From an uncultured Eggerthellaceae bacterium (lineage in GTDB: Bacteria > Actinomycetota > Coriobacteriia > Coriobacteriales > Eggerthellaceae), in assembly GCA_947565915.1 (NCBI GenBank), contig CANOHY010000018.1, positions 1 to 40,901 on the forward strand: a stretch of 40,901 nucleotides of DNA, read 5' to 3'. The notes under the pieces were generated by a model that searched no databases, was not told where the DNA came from, and was given only the letters and a program-made list of their open reading frames with translations. Below are positions 32,516-39,929 of the stretch, one piece after another. The position numbers and the translations under genes were made by a program. How positions within the stretch are numbered: the first letter of the stretch is position 1; each line of letters begins with the position of its first letter.

Positions 32516-32788
32516 CTAAGCCCCAAGCCTTGGGGGATTGATTGGCTTGCAGAAATCCTTATCGGGCGAATAGATGACGCAAGCCTGTTCGTTGCGCTTG
32601 CCACATCCTTCGCGTATGCAATCCTCGCAACGGAACTCATACGCCGGTTCGCATTCCCCGGAGGTTTCCATCGGACATTCCATCATTTCATCCATGCCGC
32701 AACCGCATTCCCCGCTCTCGTTGTAAAGCCCGTCGTACCCGCGCTTCGTAAGCCAGCGCGATACGATTTCCTTAACCTGTAGGTTCAT
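32516..32788 (-). CDS. Cysteine-rich small phage protein
   Basis: The 90 residues begin MNLQVKEIVSRWLTKRGYDG, then a Cys cluster (ECGCGMDEMMECP, and later CEDCIREGCG). Proteins with this start and Cys pattern are common in phages next to replication genes. They probably bind zinc; function is unknown. AAAGGGG lies upstream of the ATG at 32788, and the gene follows DnaC by three bases. Confidence 0.65.
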   Translation of the reverse strand: MNLQVKEIVSRWLTKRGYDGLYNESGECGCGMDEMMECPMETSGECEPAYEFRCEDCIREGCGKRNEQACVIYSPDKDFCKPINPPRLGA

Positions 32789-32791
32789 GCC

Positions 32792-33526
32792 CTAACCCCT
32801 TTCATCCTTGGCCGGAATACGCCAATCGCGCCCGGCAATCTCAACCTTGCGGGTCATCCCGAACAGCCGCGAAACGATTGCGCGCGCCGCGGATTCATCG
32901 CCGCATTGCGCAAGCCGCGCGGTTAGTTCCTTCTTCGAGAAGTTGCTTGTTACGATCACGGGGCGTTCGTTCTTATCCCGTTCATCGAAGATGCGGTACA
33001 GCATGGAAACAACGGGCTTGCTATCGCATTCCTTCCCAACGTCATCGACGATTAGAAGCCATGGCCTTGAAAGCCTAGCGAACAACTGCTGCTCGGTTTC
33101 GGTCTTGTAGCCCGTTGAGAACAACGCGCCCTTGATCTCAACGGCGGAAGCGAAGTAAACGCTCTTGCCGGCGCGCAGAACCTGAACCCCGATGGCCGAA
33201 GCCAGTTCCGTCTTTCCCCGCCCGTTCTCGCCTTGGATGTACAGGCCGCCGCCCTTGGCAACGGTATCGAGCGCATCCTTGCGGCGTATGGGCGCGCGCC
33301 AGAACTTGCGGGGGATGTTGGAGCGTTCAAGCTTGCGAACCATTTCCATCCTTGCCGCCCGCGCCTTGGCTTCCCCTTCCGCTTCCTCCGCCGCCTTGCG
33401 CTCGGCCATGTAGCCGGGGCAATCGCAAGGGTCTGGGATGGTACGGCTTGAACCGCCGAAGCTGTACGCCTTTGCCGGCAGAACCTTGCCGCAATGCGGG
33501 CATGGCGCGGTAGTTTCCCTAATCAT
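32792..33526 (-). CDS. DnaC-like helicase loader (AAA+ ATPase) with N-terminal zinc finger
   Basis: The 244 residues have an N-terminal zinc-binding part (CPHCGK at 9-14, CDC at 34-36), then an AAA+ domain. Walker A is GENGRGKTE (99-107), Walker B is LLIVDD (157-162), sensor 1 is VTSNF (192-196), and the likely arginine finger is R220. It would load the replicative helicase at the phage origin. The start is placed at the ATG at 33526, which overlaps the replication initiator stop by eight bases, as several neighbouring pairs do. ATGs further upstream are in frame. Confidence 0.85.
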   Translation of the reverse strand: MIRETTAPCPHCGKVLPAKAYSFGGSSRTIPDPCDCPGYMAERKAAEEAEGEAKARAARMEMVRKLERSNIPRKFWRAPIRRKDALDTVAKGGGLYIQGENGRGKTELASAIGVQVLRAGKSVYFASAVEIKGALFSTGYKTETEQQLFARLSRPWLLIVDDVGKECDSKPVVSMLYRIFDERDKNERPVIVTSNFSKKELTARLAQCGDESAARAIVSRLFGMTRKVEIAGRDWRIPAKDERG

Positions 33527-34391
33527 CGTATTCATCGAATCGGCTATCGTTGGCATCGATGGCACCGCCCTTCCGCTTCGCTTCTTCCATGTATTCCTTG
33601 AAGTGCCGCCTTGCGAACAGGGTTTCGGGGCGAATCCACTTGGCAAGTTCCGGCTTGGGTTCCCATTGCGATTTCTTCAACCGAATCATCGCTTCGACTT
33701 CCGCGATCTCGTATTCCCCGGCGAAGTCGTTCAGGCAATCCTCGATATCGCTTGGAAGGTTCCCCACGGGCTTTCCCGTGATGGATTGGAACGAGGCTAG
33801 GCAACGGAGGGGGAAGGGAACATCAGGCGCACCCCCATCTGTATCGCAGCCCCTCCTTTCCTTTTCCTTTCCTTTTCCCTTTCCATTTCCTTTCCTTTCC
33901 TTTCCTTTCCAGCAATGAACGTTCACTGAATCTTCACTGAATGCATCTGTTTCCCCTGTTCCGCCCCTGTTTTCATCCGTTTCAGTGATTTCTCCGTGAT
34001 TGTTCACTGATTCATCATTGATAGGTTCTTGAACAGAGGGGGTGTTTTGGTTGCCTACAGGGGGTGCGGGAAGCTGCGAAGCTTGTGGACGGTTCACCTT
34101 CTGATGCTCCGCGAACCCCGGAATGCATAGGTACTTCTTCGCTTCCACGGTGTACACACGAACCAGACCCATCACGGCAAGTTCTTCGATGGCGTTGCCG
34201 CAATCCGCTTGCGTGATCTCTTCCCGAAGCGGGAACACCTGCGCCTTGATTAGCGCCGGGCTGTAGCGCATGCGCCCCTCGTCATCCGTGAAGCATGGAA
34301 GCCTAGCGAACAGCAGGGCGGCTGTAACGCTAACGGATTCTAGCGTTTCAGATAGCGCGGAATCGGGTTTGATGGTTCGTATTCGTGACAT
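33519..34391 (-). CDS. Phage replication initiator (winged-helix, phage C-terminal domain)
   Basis: The 290 residues have a winged-helix N-terminus (about 1-100; RIRTIKPDSALSETLESVS and LVRVYTVEAKKYLCIPGF) of the phage replisome-organiser type. A low-complexity linker (about 120-185) follows, then a conserved phage replication C-terminal domain (about 200-280; RLKKSQWEPKPELAKWIRPE and TLFARRHFKEYMEE). The linker includes a Lys/Gly/Glu tract coded by a (TTCC)n-type run at 33856-33910. The DnaC-like gene next to it is its expected partner. GGGAG precedes the ATG. Confidence 0.8.
   Translation of the reverse strand: MSRIRTIKPDSALSETLESVSVTAALLFARLPCFTDDEGRMRYSPALIKAQVFPLREEITQADCGNAIEELAVMGLVRVYTVEAKKYLCIPGFAEHQKVNRPQASQLPAPPVGNQNTPSVQEPINDESVNNHGEITETDENRGGTGETDAFSEDSVNVHCWKGKERKGNGKGKGKEKERRGCDTDGGAPDVPFPLRCLASFQSITGKPVGNLPSDIEDCLNDFAGEYEIAEVEAMIRLKKSQWEPKPELAKWIRPETLFARRHFKEYMEEAKRKGGAIDANDSRFDEYDD
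33856..33910. repeat. TTCC/TTTCC microsatellite inside the replication initiator gene
   Basis: About 55 bases of nearly pure CTTT/CCTTT on the plus strand code for the Lys/Gly/Glu/Arg-rich linker. A polypurine strand of this length can form triplex DNA and is prone to slippage. Unit gain or loss would change frame or linker length. Confidence 0.75.
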
Positions 34392-34424
34392 TTCGGAGGC
34401 TCCCTTTCTATCCTTTTTCTTGCA

Positions 34425-35768
34425 TTAGTTTTCCAAGCGGGAATCCGTGAAGCGAACGCAGGGTTCGCCAGTTCGCGGGCAGTTTGGGATGTATTGCGCG
34501 GCAACCGCGTTACATTGCCGTTTCATCATGCTTTCGCTGATGGATGCGAAGCGCTTTGCGGTCGCGGCATCGCTTCCGGGAAGCACATGGCCGTACAGCC
34601 GGAGCGTCGTTTGAACGTCCGCATGGCCAAGCCTTTCCTGAACGCGGCGTATTGGTTCGCCTTGCTCCAACAGGTACGTGGCATGCGTATGGCGCAAGGT
34701 GTGAAGATGGACGTACGGTTCAAGCCCAAGGGCTTTCACGATCGATTTCATGCCGTCCGTTAGTTCGCTCGGCTTGAAGGTGCTTCCATCCGCATGCGAG
34801 AACAGAGGCGTGGAATCGCTTACCCTCACGCCCTTCTCGGCAAGGATGGCAACCTGTATCGCGCCGTACGCATCCAAATGGGCGGCGGTTACCTCGTCGA
34901 GCGTTACGGTTCTAACCCTTCCGCCCTTCGGCTTGTCCTTCTCGTTCTGCTTGCCCTTGGCCTTGCGCTTGTCCTTCACCTGCGTTTCGACCTGCTGGAC
35001 GCGAAGCGCGGGAACCGGAACCTGCTCGCCCGTATCGGCATCTATCTCGAACCCGAACACCCTATGCCGAAGCCGCTGCCCGGATAGTTCCCCGCGGCGC
35101 AAGCCCGTATGAAGGTCTACCCAGAGGATTACGGCAAGCGTGTATTCCTCGAACTCCGCATCATTGGTAACAGGGCGGGCGAGGATGGTTTTGAGGTATT
35201 GGCAAAGCTTCGCGAAATCGATTGGCGAAAGCGGTTTGGCCTCCGGGTAATCGCCGATGGCCACCTTAACGTCCTCCATCGGATGCCCTGATATGACCCC
35301 ATCCGCGCGAAGGGTTGAGAAGCAGCCGGATAGGAACGCGGAAATCTTCTTCACGGTCGATTGCGCAAGCCCCGCGCCATCATCATCCTTCGGGCGGCGA
35401 AGGTCGCGGAAGAACATGCTGAACACCTTCGCGTCCGCCTTCTCGTAAGGAACGTTCCCGATGCGCGGGTTGATATGGCATCGCGTGTAACTCCAATAGC
35501 TTGAAAGCGTGGATGCGGCCATGCCGTCCAACTCGCACGATTCAAGGTAGTATTCGACGATCGTTTGGATGGTCATGAGGTGCGAATCGCCCTTGGTTAC
35601 GGCGGCCTTCGCATCCATCTGTTCCTTGGCCGCATCGATTTCGGCTTCCGTCGATTCTGCAGGAAGCGTGACCGATACGTAGTAAGGCTTATGCGTCCGC
35701 GGATTGATGCCCGCGTAGGCACGAACGAGGTGGTTGCCCGTCTTGGGGTTCGTCCTTACGCTTGCCAT
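34425..35768 (-). CDS. int: Tyrosine integrase
   Basis: The 447 residues have an N-terminal arm-binding region (1-60), a SAM-like core-binding domain (about 65-155) and a catalytic domain (about 175-410). Catalytic residues are R224 in TGLRRGE, H356 and R359 in HTLRH, H382 in LGHAD, and Y392 in TLRLYGHV. A Lys/Gly-rich insertion (about 264-285) lies before the strand carrying RVRTVTL. It integrates and, with an excisionase, excises the prophage. The start is the ATG at 35768, overlapping the upstream gene by 13 bases. It lies inside the early operon rather than at a prophage end, at least 5 kb from the right side. Confidence 0.92.
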   Translation of the reverse strand: MASVRTNPKTGNHLVRAYAGINPRTHKPYYVSVTLPAESTEAEIDAAKEQMDAKAAVTKGDSHLMTIQTIVEYYLESCELDGMAASTLSSYWSYTRCHINPRIGNVPYEKADAKVFSMFFRDLRRPKDDDGAGLAQSTVKKISAFLSGCFSTLRADGVISGHPMEDVKVAIGDYPEAKPLSPIDFAKLCQYLKTILARPVTNDAEFEEYTLAVILWVDLHTGLRRGELSGQRLRHRVFGFEIDADTGEQVPVPALRVQQVETQVKDKRKAKGKQNEKDKPKGGRVRTVTLDEVTAAHLDAYGAIQVAILAEKGVRVSDSTPLFSHADGSTFKPSELTDGMKSIVKALGLEPYVHLHTLRHTHATYLLEQGEPIRRVQERLGHADVQTTLRLYGHVLPGSDAATAKRFASISESMMKRQCNAVAAQYIPNCPRTGEPCVRFTDSRLEN

Positions 35769-35983
35769 TCGATTCCATGCTTTCGCATCCAAGCGGCGTA
35801 CTTCGCCCCGAAATCGGCCATGCCGCCGGCAACGAACCGAGCCGTGAATCCAAGGCTTCCAAGAACCTTCCCGATCTCGCGCGCCTGTTCGCACGTGATT
35901 TGTTGGTCTAGCACCATGATCACGTTATGCGGTTCGTCTACGAACTTTTGGCATGTTGCGCCGCTGCCCTGTTCGAGTGCCAT
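35756..35983 (-). CDS. Small phage protein upstream of integrase
   Basis: The 75 residues have an alpha/beta layout with HNVIMVLDQQITCEQAREI and GSLGFTARFVAG. The position directly before int recalls excisionase genes, but there is no helix-turn-helix or winged-helix pattern I can point to. AAGGGGG precedes the ATG at 35983. It is translationally coupled to the integrase. Confidence 0.6.
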   Translation of the reverse strand: MALEQGSGATCQKFVDEPHNVIMVLDQQITCEQAREIGKVLGSLGFTARFVAGGMADFGAKYAAWMRKHGIEWQA

Positions 35984-35986
35984 TCG

Positions 35987-36142
35987 CTAGAACCCCCTTC
36001 CGCTTCTCGGGGGGGGGTTGTAGCCTTCAAAGCATGCCGGGCATGCCTCGCCCTCGCGGTCTGAACTGTCAACGAACCAGCCATCGCATTGCGGGCATTG
36101 AAGCAAGGCGAATTGCTGTTCCGGCTTGATCTCCATGGTCAT
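35987..36142 (-). CDS. 51-residue zinc-ribbon protein
   Basis: This short frame contains CPQCDGWF (16-23) and CPACFEG (34-40), a clear zinc-ribbon pair. Its ATG overlaps the preceding stop (TGATG); a second ATG lies at 36136. It ends three bases before the next ATG. The codons at 36009-36017 form nine consecutive G on the plus strand (a C tract in the gene) and could be a slippage site. Confidence 0.7.
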   Translation of the reverse strand: MTMEIKPEQQFALLQCPQCDGWFVDSSDREGEACPACFEGYNPPPRSGRGF

Positions 36143-36555
36143 CACTTCCCGTCGGGAAGCATGCGATTAGCGAACGCTTCATAAAGCGTTCGGCCATGCT
36201 CGTCCAGCATGTACGGCATCATCACTTCCGCCGCTTCCGCTTGCCCTGTTTCAATCAAAGCCATTTGTGCATCAAGCCAATCCTTGATATTGCGCCATGC
36301 AACGTTCTCGGCGTGTTCGTCCGTGCATTTGGCTTTCTGCTTCTGAAGGATTCGCTTTACCGCTTCCGCGCGGGCTGGAAGCCTGAAAGCTTGAACCCCG
36401 CCTTCGAGGTTCAAGGCGAACGAAACGCCCAACACGCGGCCTCCGTTGCCGTAGTCGATGGAGACCCGGAAAGCGCCATTCTTGGCCAATATCTCCTGAA
36501 TCTCCCCGATGGTCTTTGTTGCTGCAATCCTAGTGGTGTAGTTCTTGATGGCCAT
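36142..36555 (-). CDS. Conserved phage protein of unknown function
   Basis: The 137 residues begin MAIKNYTTRIAATKTIGEIQ, then an alpha/beta region with GGRVLGVSFALN and ENVAWRNIKDWLDAQMALI. The sequence style (N-terminal helix, beta meander, long helix) is common in early phage genes, but no function is known to me. The start is the ATG at 36555, two bases after the upstream stop, with GGTAGGTG upstream. Confidence 0.6.
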   Translation of the reverse strand: MAIKNYTTRIAATKTIGEIQEILAKNGAFRVSIDYGNGGRVLGVSFALNLEGGVQAFRLPARAEAVKRILQKQKAKCTDEHAENVAWRNIKDWLDAQMALIETGQAEAAEVMMPYMLDEHGRTLYEAFANRMLPDGK

Positions 36556-36557
36556 GG

Positions 36558-37253
36558 CTATGCACCTACCAATGCGGGCGCGTTGGTAACCTGTTCGGCT
36601 TCCGCTTCGTCCATGCGTCGTGATCGTACGGCTTCGTTGCCCGCCTTCTTGCCGGCGTAGTAGGCAAGGTGAGCATCGATGCCCCTGCCAACTTCCAATT
36701 CGCAATTAGCTTCGGTAAGGTCGCTGAACTCCGCATCGTAGGATTCGTTCACCTTCGGCGGGGTAACAATCATCAGGGCTTCGCATTGCTTTTCAAGTTC
36801 AAGGCGAACGCCTTCCACGAACCCCGTAACATATGCGTTGTACATGCCGCGTGGCATGCCTTTGGTGAACCTCCGCGCAAGCCTGTTCCCAATCTTGTAC
36901 AGGTAGTCGAACGTCAAGGCCGCCGCGGTCGCATCGGTCTTGTAGCCGTAGAACTTCATCTTGTAGAGGTACTTCCCGGAAGCCCACGAACGCTCTTGGT
37001 GGTAGCGGCAACGGAACGCCGGCGCTATCACCTCCGCAAGATACCAACGCCAACGGCGGGGCGAATGCTTGGAATAAACGCCCTCTATCGGTTCGGCATC
37101 CTCCGAATGAACCTCCCAATCCTCAACATCGTTCTGCGCCATCAAGCGCTGCGCAGCCAACGCCGCGGCGGTAGCCTCCGCGCGCGTTGCGCCCTTGTTC
37201 TCGGCCAGCTTCAGAAGCTTGCGTATGCGCTCGATAATCTTCTCGCGTTCCAT
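36558..37253 (-). CDS. DUF2786 domain protein
   Basis: The 231 residues start EREKIIERIRKLLKLAENKG, the DUF2786 signature, with the following EATAAALAAQRLMAQ. A long alpha/beta middle (about 60-150) includes PRRWRWYLAEVIAPAFRCRY and FYGYKTDATAAALTF. DUF2786 proteins are frequent in phages and in some proteins with SprT-like roles; function is unclear. The start is the ATG at 37253 with AAAGGGGG upstream. Confidence 0.8.
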   Translation of the reverse strand: MEREKIIERIRKLLKLAENKGATRAEATAAALAAQRLMAQNDVEDWEVHSEDAEPIEGVYSKHSPRRWRWYLAEVIAPAFRCRYHQERSWASGKYLYKMKFYGYKTDATAAALTFDYLYKIGNRLARRFTKGMPRGMYNAYVTGFVEGVRLELEKQCEALMIVTPPKVNESYDAEFSDLTEANCELEVGRGIDAHLAYYAGKKAGNEAVRSRRMDEAEAEQVTNAPALVGA

Positions 37254-37263
37254 GAATCCCCCT

Positions 37264-37653
37264 TTAATTGCGCGCGCGTTCGCGTAGTTCGATTTGCGGA
37301 AGCCATCTATCAAAGGCTCGGTATATGGGAATGCTGTTCTTTGAATCCGCCCATCCGCATAGGCCGATGAATCCATCGGCATTCAAGCTGACGGCTTCCC
37401 GGTCATCGAAGTAATGGGACGAAAGGCGGAAGAACGCGCACTTCAACGTATGGTCGGCGTTGTATTCGATGATGACCTGATCGTGAAGCTTCAACGTCGT
37501 TGTGGTGGTTTCCTCGGCCTTCAACGCGCGCGTTATCTCTTCCTGCAGGTATCGCTTCAAGTCGAGCAAATCAACGTTGCTGATGCGCGAATAATCGAGG
37601 AGGGTTTCACTCCGCGCGGCCTTGTACTGTTCTGGGGTCAGCGTTCGGCTCAT
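37264..37653 (-). CDS. Early phage protein, unknown function
   Basis: The 129 residues begin MSRTLTPEQYKAARSETLLD. A helical part (about 1-50) is followed by a beta-rich part with DQVIIEYNADHTLKCAFFRL. No family is recognised. The start ATG at 37653 overlaps the preceding stop in a four-base ATGA. Confidence 0.6.
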   Translation of the reverse strand: MSRTLTPEQYKAARSETLLDYSRISNVDLLDLKRYLQEEITRALKAEETTTTTLKLHDQVIIEYNADHTLKCAFFRLSSHYFDDREAVSLNADGFIGLCGWADSKNSIPIYRAFDRWLPQIELRERARN

Positions 37654-37949
37654 GCTTCGCGCCCCCAATCGATAACGGGCGGCATCCCCGGCTCGTCGCT
37701 CGTCTTGTCCGTGGTGTAAACAGGGCGGCGCGCAATCGTCGTGTAAACGTGTTCGCCGCATCCGGGGCATTGGAAGTAGAAGAAATCCGATGCGAAGTCC
37801 GATTCGGCTATGGCATCGGGAAGGTCTGCCAAATCGAGCGCGCGCCCGCAATACGGGCAAACCGGCGCTTCCGTCTCGATGTGATCAATGAAGCCATCCG
37901 GCGCATGCTGCGGCGCGCCTTGGCCATTACGTTGCCTTGCGTGTTCCAT
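37650..37949 (-). CDS. Zinc-ribbon protein
   Basis: The 99 residues contain CPYCGRALDL (about 31-40) and CPGCGEHVYTT (about 61-71), a classic CxxC/CxxC zinc ribbon. It is probably a DNA- or protein-binding adaptor in the early region. GGGAGCAACC precedes the ATG at 37949. It overlaps the next gene by four bases. Confidence 0.7.
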   Translation of the reverse strand: MEHARQRNGQGAPQHAPDGFIDHIETEAPVCPYCGRALDLADLPDAIAESDFASDFFYFQCPGCGEHVYTTIARRPVYTTDKTSDEPGMPPVIDWGREA

Positions 37950-38304
37950 GGTTGCTCCCTTTTGATGTTGTTTCCACGTAGCCGTCGCAGCGGCTTCCGT
38001 GGCGTTTGATGGATGCTTCGAGCCGAGGGTGTTCCTTGGCCATGATTCGCCCGAAGGCGGCGGAAAGCGGGTTGGCTACCCCGATGCGAAGTTCGTTGCG
38101 AACCATGCCCATCAGATAGCGGATTGAAACGTAGCCGGTTCGCGAAAGCCGGTAGGCGTTGGAAACCATGTAATCCCATGCGGAGGGATTGGCGGCAATC
38201 CATTCGTATGCTGCAGCGGCATCCTGTTCGCCTTCCGCTCCCAACCCCGGAAGCTGTAGCTGCGGGCTTTCCGGCTTGGGTTTGTATGCCTGATCGTTGC
38301 GCAT
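37927..38304 (-). CDS. Early phage protein, unknown function
   Basis: The 125 residues contain YEWIAANPSAWDYMVSNAYR and SIRYLMGMVRNELRIGVAN, followed by MAKEHPRLEASIKRHGSR. This pattern is common in short phage proteins near replication genes, and is helical. Function is unknown. The ATG overlaps the upstream stop by one base (TGATG). Confidence 0.6.
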   Translation of the reverse strand: MRNDQAYKPKPESPQLQLPGLGAEGEQDAAAAYEWIAANPSAWDYMVSNAYRLSRTGYVSIRYLMGMVRNELRIGVANPLSAAFGRIMAKEHPRLEASIKRHGSRCDGYVETTSKGSNHGTRKAT

Positions 38305-38522
38305 CAGTAGCCGCCCATCCCCGCCATGAAGAACATGGCCAGAAGGAACACGAACGCGCCCACGAACTCGCATATGGCGGCGATGCGCTTCTTGCGCCTT
38401 TGGCGCAGGATGTAATCGCTTGATATACTTTTAGCCGGAACAGCCGCCGCAAAGCGGATGTTCGTTATCGTGAGGGCGCGGCTAGTTGCCAGACCGGGCG
38501 CGCCCTTGTCGCTTCGCTTCAT
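38304..38522 (-). CDS. Small single-span membrane protein
   Basis: The 72 residues have a basic N-terminus and LRQRRKKRIA (about 39-48), then one hydrophobic segment (about 49-68). It could be a superinfection or membrane-associated early protein. AGGGG lies before the ATG. No family is known to me. Confidence 0.5.
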   Translation of the reverse strand: MKRSDKGAPGLATSRALTITNIRFAAAVPAKSISSDYILRQRRKKRIAAICEFVGAFVFLLAMFFMAGMGGY

Positions 38523-38559
38523 GCATAGCCCCTAACAGTTTCCTGACCCCGTGGTACAT
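38482..38559 (-). CDS. Possible 25-residue peptide between HNH and membrane protein
   Basis: A short frame MYHGVRKLLGAMHEAKRQGR with a basic tail starts at 38559, after the HNH stop. AAGGAAG lies about 11 bases upstream. It overlaps the start of the next gene. It is too short to be sure. Confidence 0.3.
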   Translation of the reverse strand: MYHGVRKLLGAMHEAKRQGRARSGN

Positions 38560-38570
38560 GGTCAGCCCCG

Positions 38571-38945
38571 CTACTTCCTTAGGGCAGCGTCCGCGTGGTT
38601 GTGGCACGGGATGCATAGCCCCTCCAAGTTCGATAGCCTGTTCGTTCCGCCCTTGGAAAGCGGAACCTTGTGGTGAACGCCGCCCGCGAACGCGCGCCAA
38701 CGGCCTTTCCTCTTTTCGGCTACTAACTTCCTGCATCGGTTACACCTCCCTCGCTGCATCTCCCAAACAAGCTGCCGGTTGCGCTGGTACTCCGGGTCGC
38801 CGTATGCGCGGCGGGATGCATCACGATCACATTGCTTGCGCGTATCGCGGCGCGCCTTGCGCGCGGCCTTGCGCTTCGGGCATTCCTCGCCGGCGCGATG
38901 AACTTTCATGCAGTGTTCGCACCAGTAATCAATTCTTGCGGCCAT
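38571..38945 (-). CDS. HNH endonuclease
   Basis: The 124 residues have an N-terminal zinc-like pair (CEHCMKVH, 9-16) and the HNH core: CNRCRK (about 68-73), GGVHHKVPLSKGG (about 88-100), then NLEGLCIPCHNHAD. HNH nucleases near terminases help packaging. Here the gene is about 8 kb upstream of terS in the early region, so it may act in replication or as a homing enzyme. It overlaps the upstream gene by 17 bases. AAGGG precedes the ATG. Confidence 0.85.
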   Translation of the reverse strand: MAARIDYWCEHCMKVHRAGEECPKRKAARKARRDTRKQCDRDASRRAYGDPEYQRNRQLVWEMQRGRCNRCRKLVAEKRKGRWRAFAGGVHHKVPLSKGGTNRLSNLEGLCIPCHNHADAALRK

Positions 38946-39372
38946 GCTTGCCCTTGCCTTTCTTCGGCTTGCCCGCCTCGTAAGCGCGCTGCCTTGCGGC
39001 TTCCTTGGCCGCCTTCGCCTTCCGCTCCGATTCGCGTTGGCGGAACTTGCGTTCCTCCTCGCGGTAGTAACAGGTGTTGCAGATGCCGAACCGTGCGCCG
39101 AACGAACCCTTAACCACGCGGTTCTCGTAGCATTGGGGGCAAAGGTCGCCCAGCCGTCCCGGCTCCTTCATGGAAAGCCCCATGCGCTCCGCTTGCCTAC
39201 GGATTGCCTTCTCGCTTCTCCAAGGCATATGCGCATGAATCCAGAGAACGCCGCGGGGTATGTGATCTGCAAGGAACGCCTTCTCGTCCGCGTTCCAGTG
39301 CGAATTGGTCGCCCTTTTTCGCAAATGGGGCATTTGCCCCATTTCATTTGCCCCACTTTGCAAAATCTCCAT
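38929..39372 (-). CDS. SANT/Myb-like and zinc-ribbon DNA-binding protein
   Basis: The 147 residues contain a helical repeat resembling a SANT/Myb domain (HWNADEKAFLADHIPRGVLW, with KAIRRQAERMGLS), then a zinc ribbon (CPQCYENRVV ... CNTCYYRE), then a basic tail of Lys/Arg/Ala. A DNA-binding role is likely. The first in-frame ATG, 39372, is used; further ATGs at M11 and M14 lie within the repeat GGGGCAAATG and are possible starts. Confidence 0.65.
   Translation of the reverse strand: MEILQSGANEMGQMPHLRKRATNSHWNADEKAFLADHIPRGVLWIHAHMPWRSEKAIRRQAERMGLSMKEPGRLGDLCPQCYENRVVKGSFGARFGICNTCYYREEERKFRQRESERKAKAAKEAARQRAYEAGKPKKGKGKHGRKN
39323..39355. repeat. Palindrome and direct repeat at the 5' end of the SANT/zinc-ribbon gene
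   Basis: AAATGGGGCA (39323-39332) and TGCCCCATTT (39335-39344) form an inverted repeat with a two-base gap. A third copy of ATTTGCCCCA follows. They lie over the first codons of the gene and could be an operator, possibly for the XRE regulator coded just upstream. Confidence 0.6.
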
Positions 39373-39377
39373 AATTG

Positions 39378-39629
39378 CTACCGTTCACCGGCAGAAACGA
39401 CATAGGGGGCGCGGCATACAAGCTGTTCCATCGTGATGCCAAGTTCGTCCGCCATCCGAAGGGCAGTCGAAAGCTTCATTTCCGAGGAACCTTCTTCGTA
39501 GTACTGGATGGAATCGCGGCTTTTGCCAACCGCCTTACCAAGTTCGTTGCGGCTCTTGTCCCTATCGGTGCGCACTACCTCGATGCGCTTGCCAACGGAT
39601 TTCTTGAATGCCTGTTCATCGAACGTCAT
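39378..39629 (-). CDS. XRE-family transcriptional regulator
   Basis: The 83 residues have a typical helix-turn-helix (about 15-60): RDKSRNELGKAVGKSRDSIQ, YYEEGSSEMKLSTALRMADE, LGITMEQL. The C-terminal tail is short, with no peptidase or oligomerisation domain, so it is of Cro-like or accessory type. It is coded on the same strand as all other early genes. GAAAGGGCGAAGC precedes the ATG at 39629. Confidence 0.85.
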   Translation of the reverse strand: MTFDEQAFKKSVGKRIEVVRTDRDKSRNELGKAVGKSRDSIQYYEEGSSEMKLSTALRMADELGITMEQLVCRAPYVVSAGER

Positions 39630-39643
39630 GCTTCGCCCTTTCT

Positions 39644-39916
39644 CTAACACGCCGGCGCGAACACGCCGGCAAGCGCGGAACCTGCAGCCATGGCCGCGCC
39701 GCCGGCATCGCAGGGCATCGCTTCAATCATGCTTCCGTAAAGCGCCACGATCTCGCGCCCCTGCGAATCCCACCTATCCATGTAGGCCGCCGTGATGGAT
39801 TCGTCGTTGATAAGTTCCTCGAACAGGGCATCCGCATCCTCGCGGGTCACGAAGGTGTTCCACATCGGAGTGCAGATTCCGCCCTGTTGGTAGATGACCA
39901 TGTAGAAGGTGTTCAT
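39644..39916 (-). CDS. Small early protein, unknown function
   Basis: The 90 residues contain a mixed alpha/beta fold with NTFVTREDADALFEELINDE and YMDRWDSQGREIVALYGSM. No family is recognised. AGAGAGGACGGAAGC precedes the ATG. It ends 14 bases before the XRE gene. Confidence 0.55.
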   Translation of the reverse strand: MNTFYMVIYQQGGICTPMWNTFVTREDADALFEELINDESITAAYMDRWDSQGREIVALYGSMIEAMPCDAGGAAMAAGSALAGVFAPAC

Positions 39917-39929
39917 GCTTCCGTCCTCT

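Noticed and set aside
32203..32541. 112-residue plus-strand frame in the regulatory gap
   Set aside because: There is no ribosome binding site, it overlaps the better minus-strand small genes, and it opposes the direction of all prophage genes.
39378..39629. CI-type lysogeny repressor
   Set aside because: The XRE protein is short, lacks a C-terminal peptidase or dimerisation domain and is not divergent from a Cro gene. The immunity region is probably outside the window.
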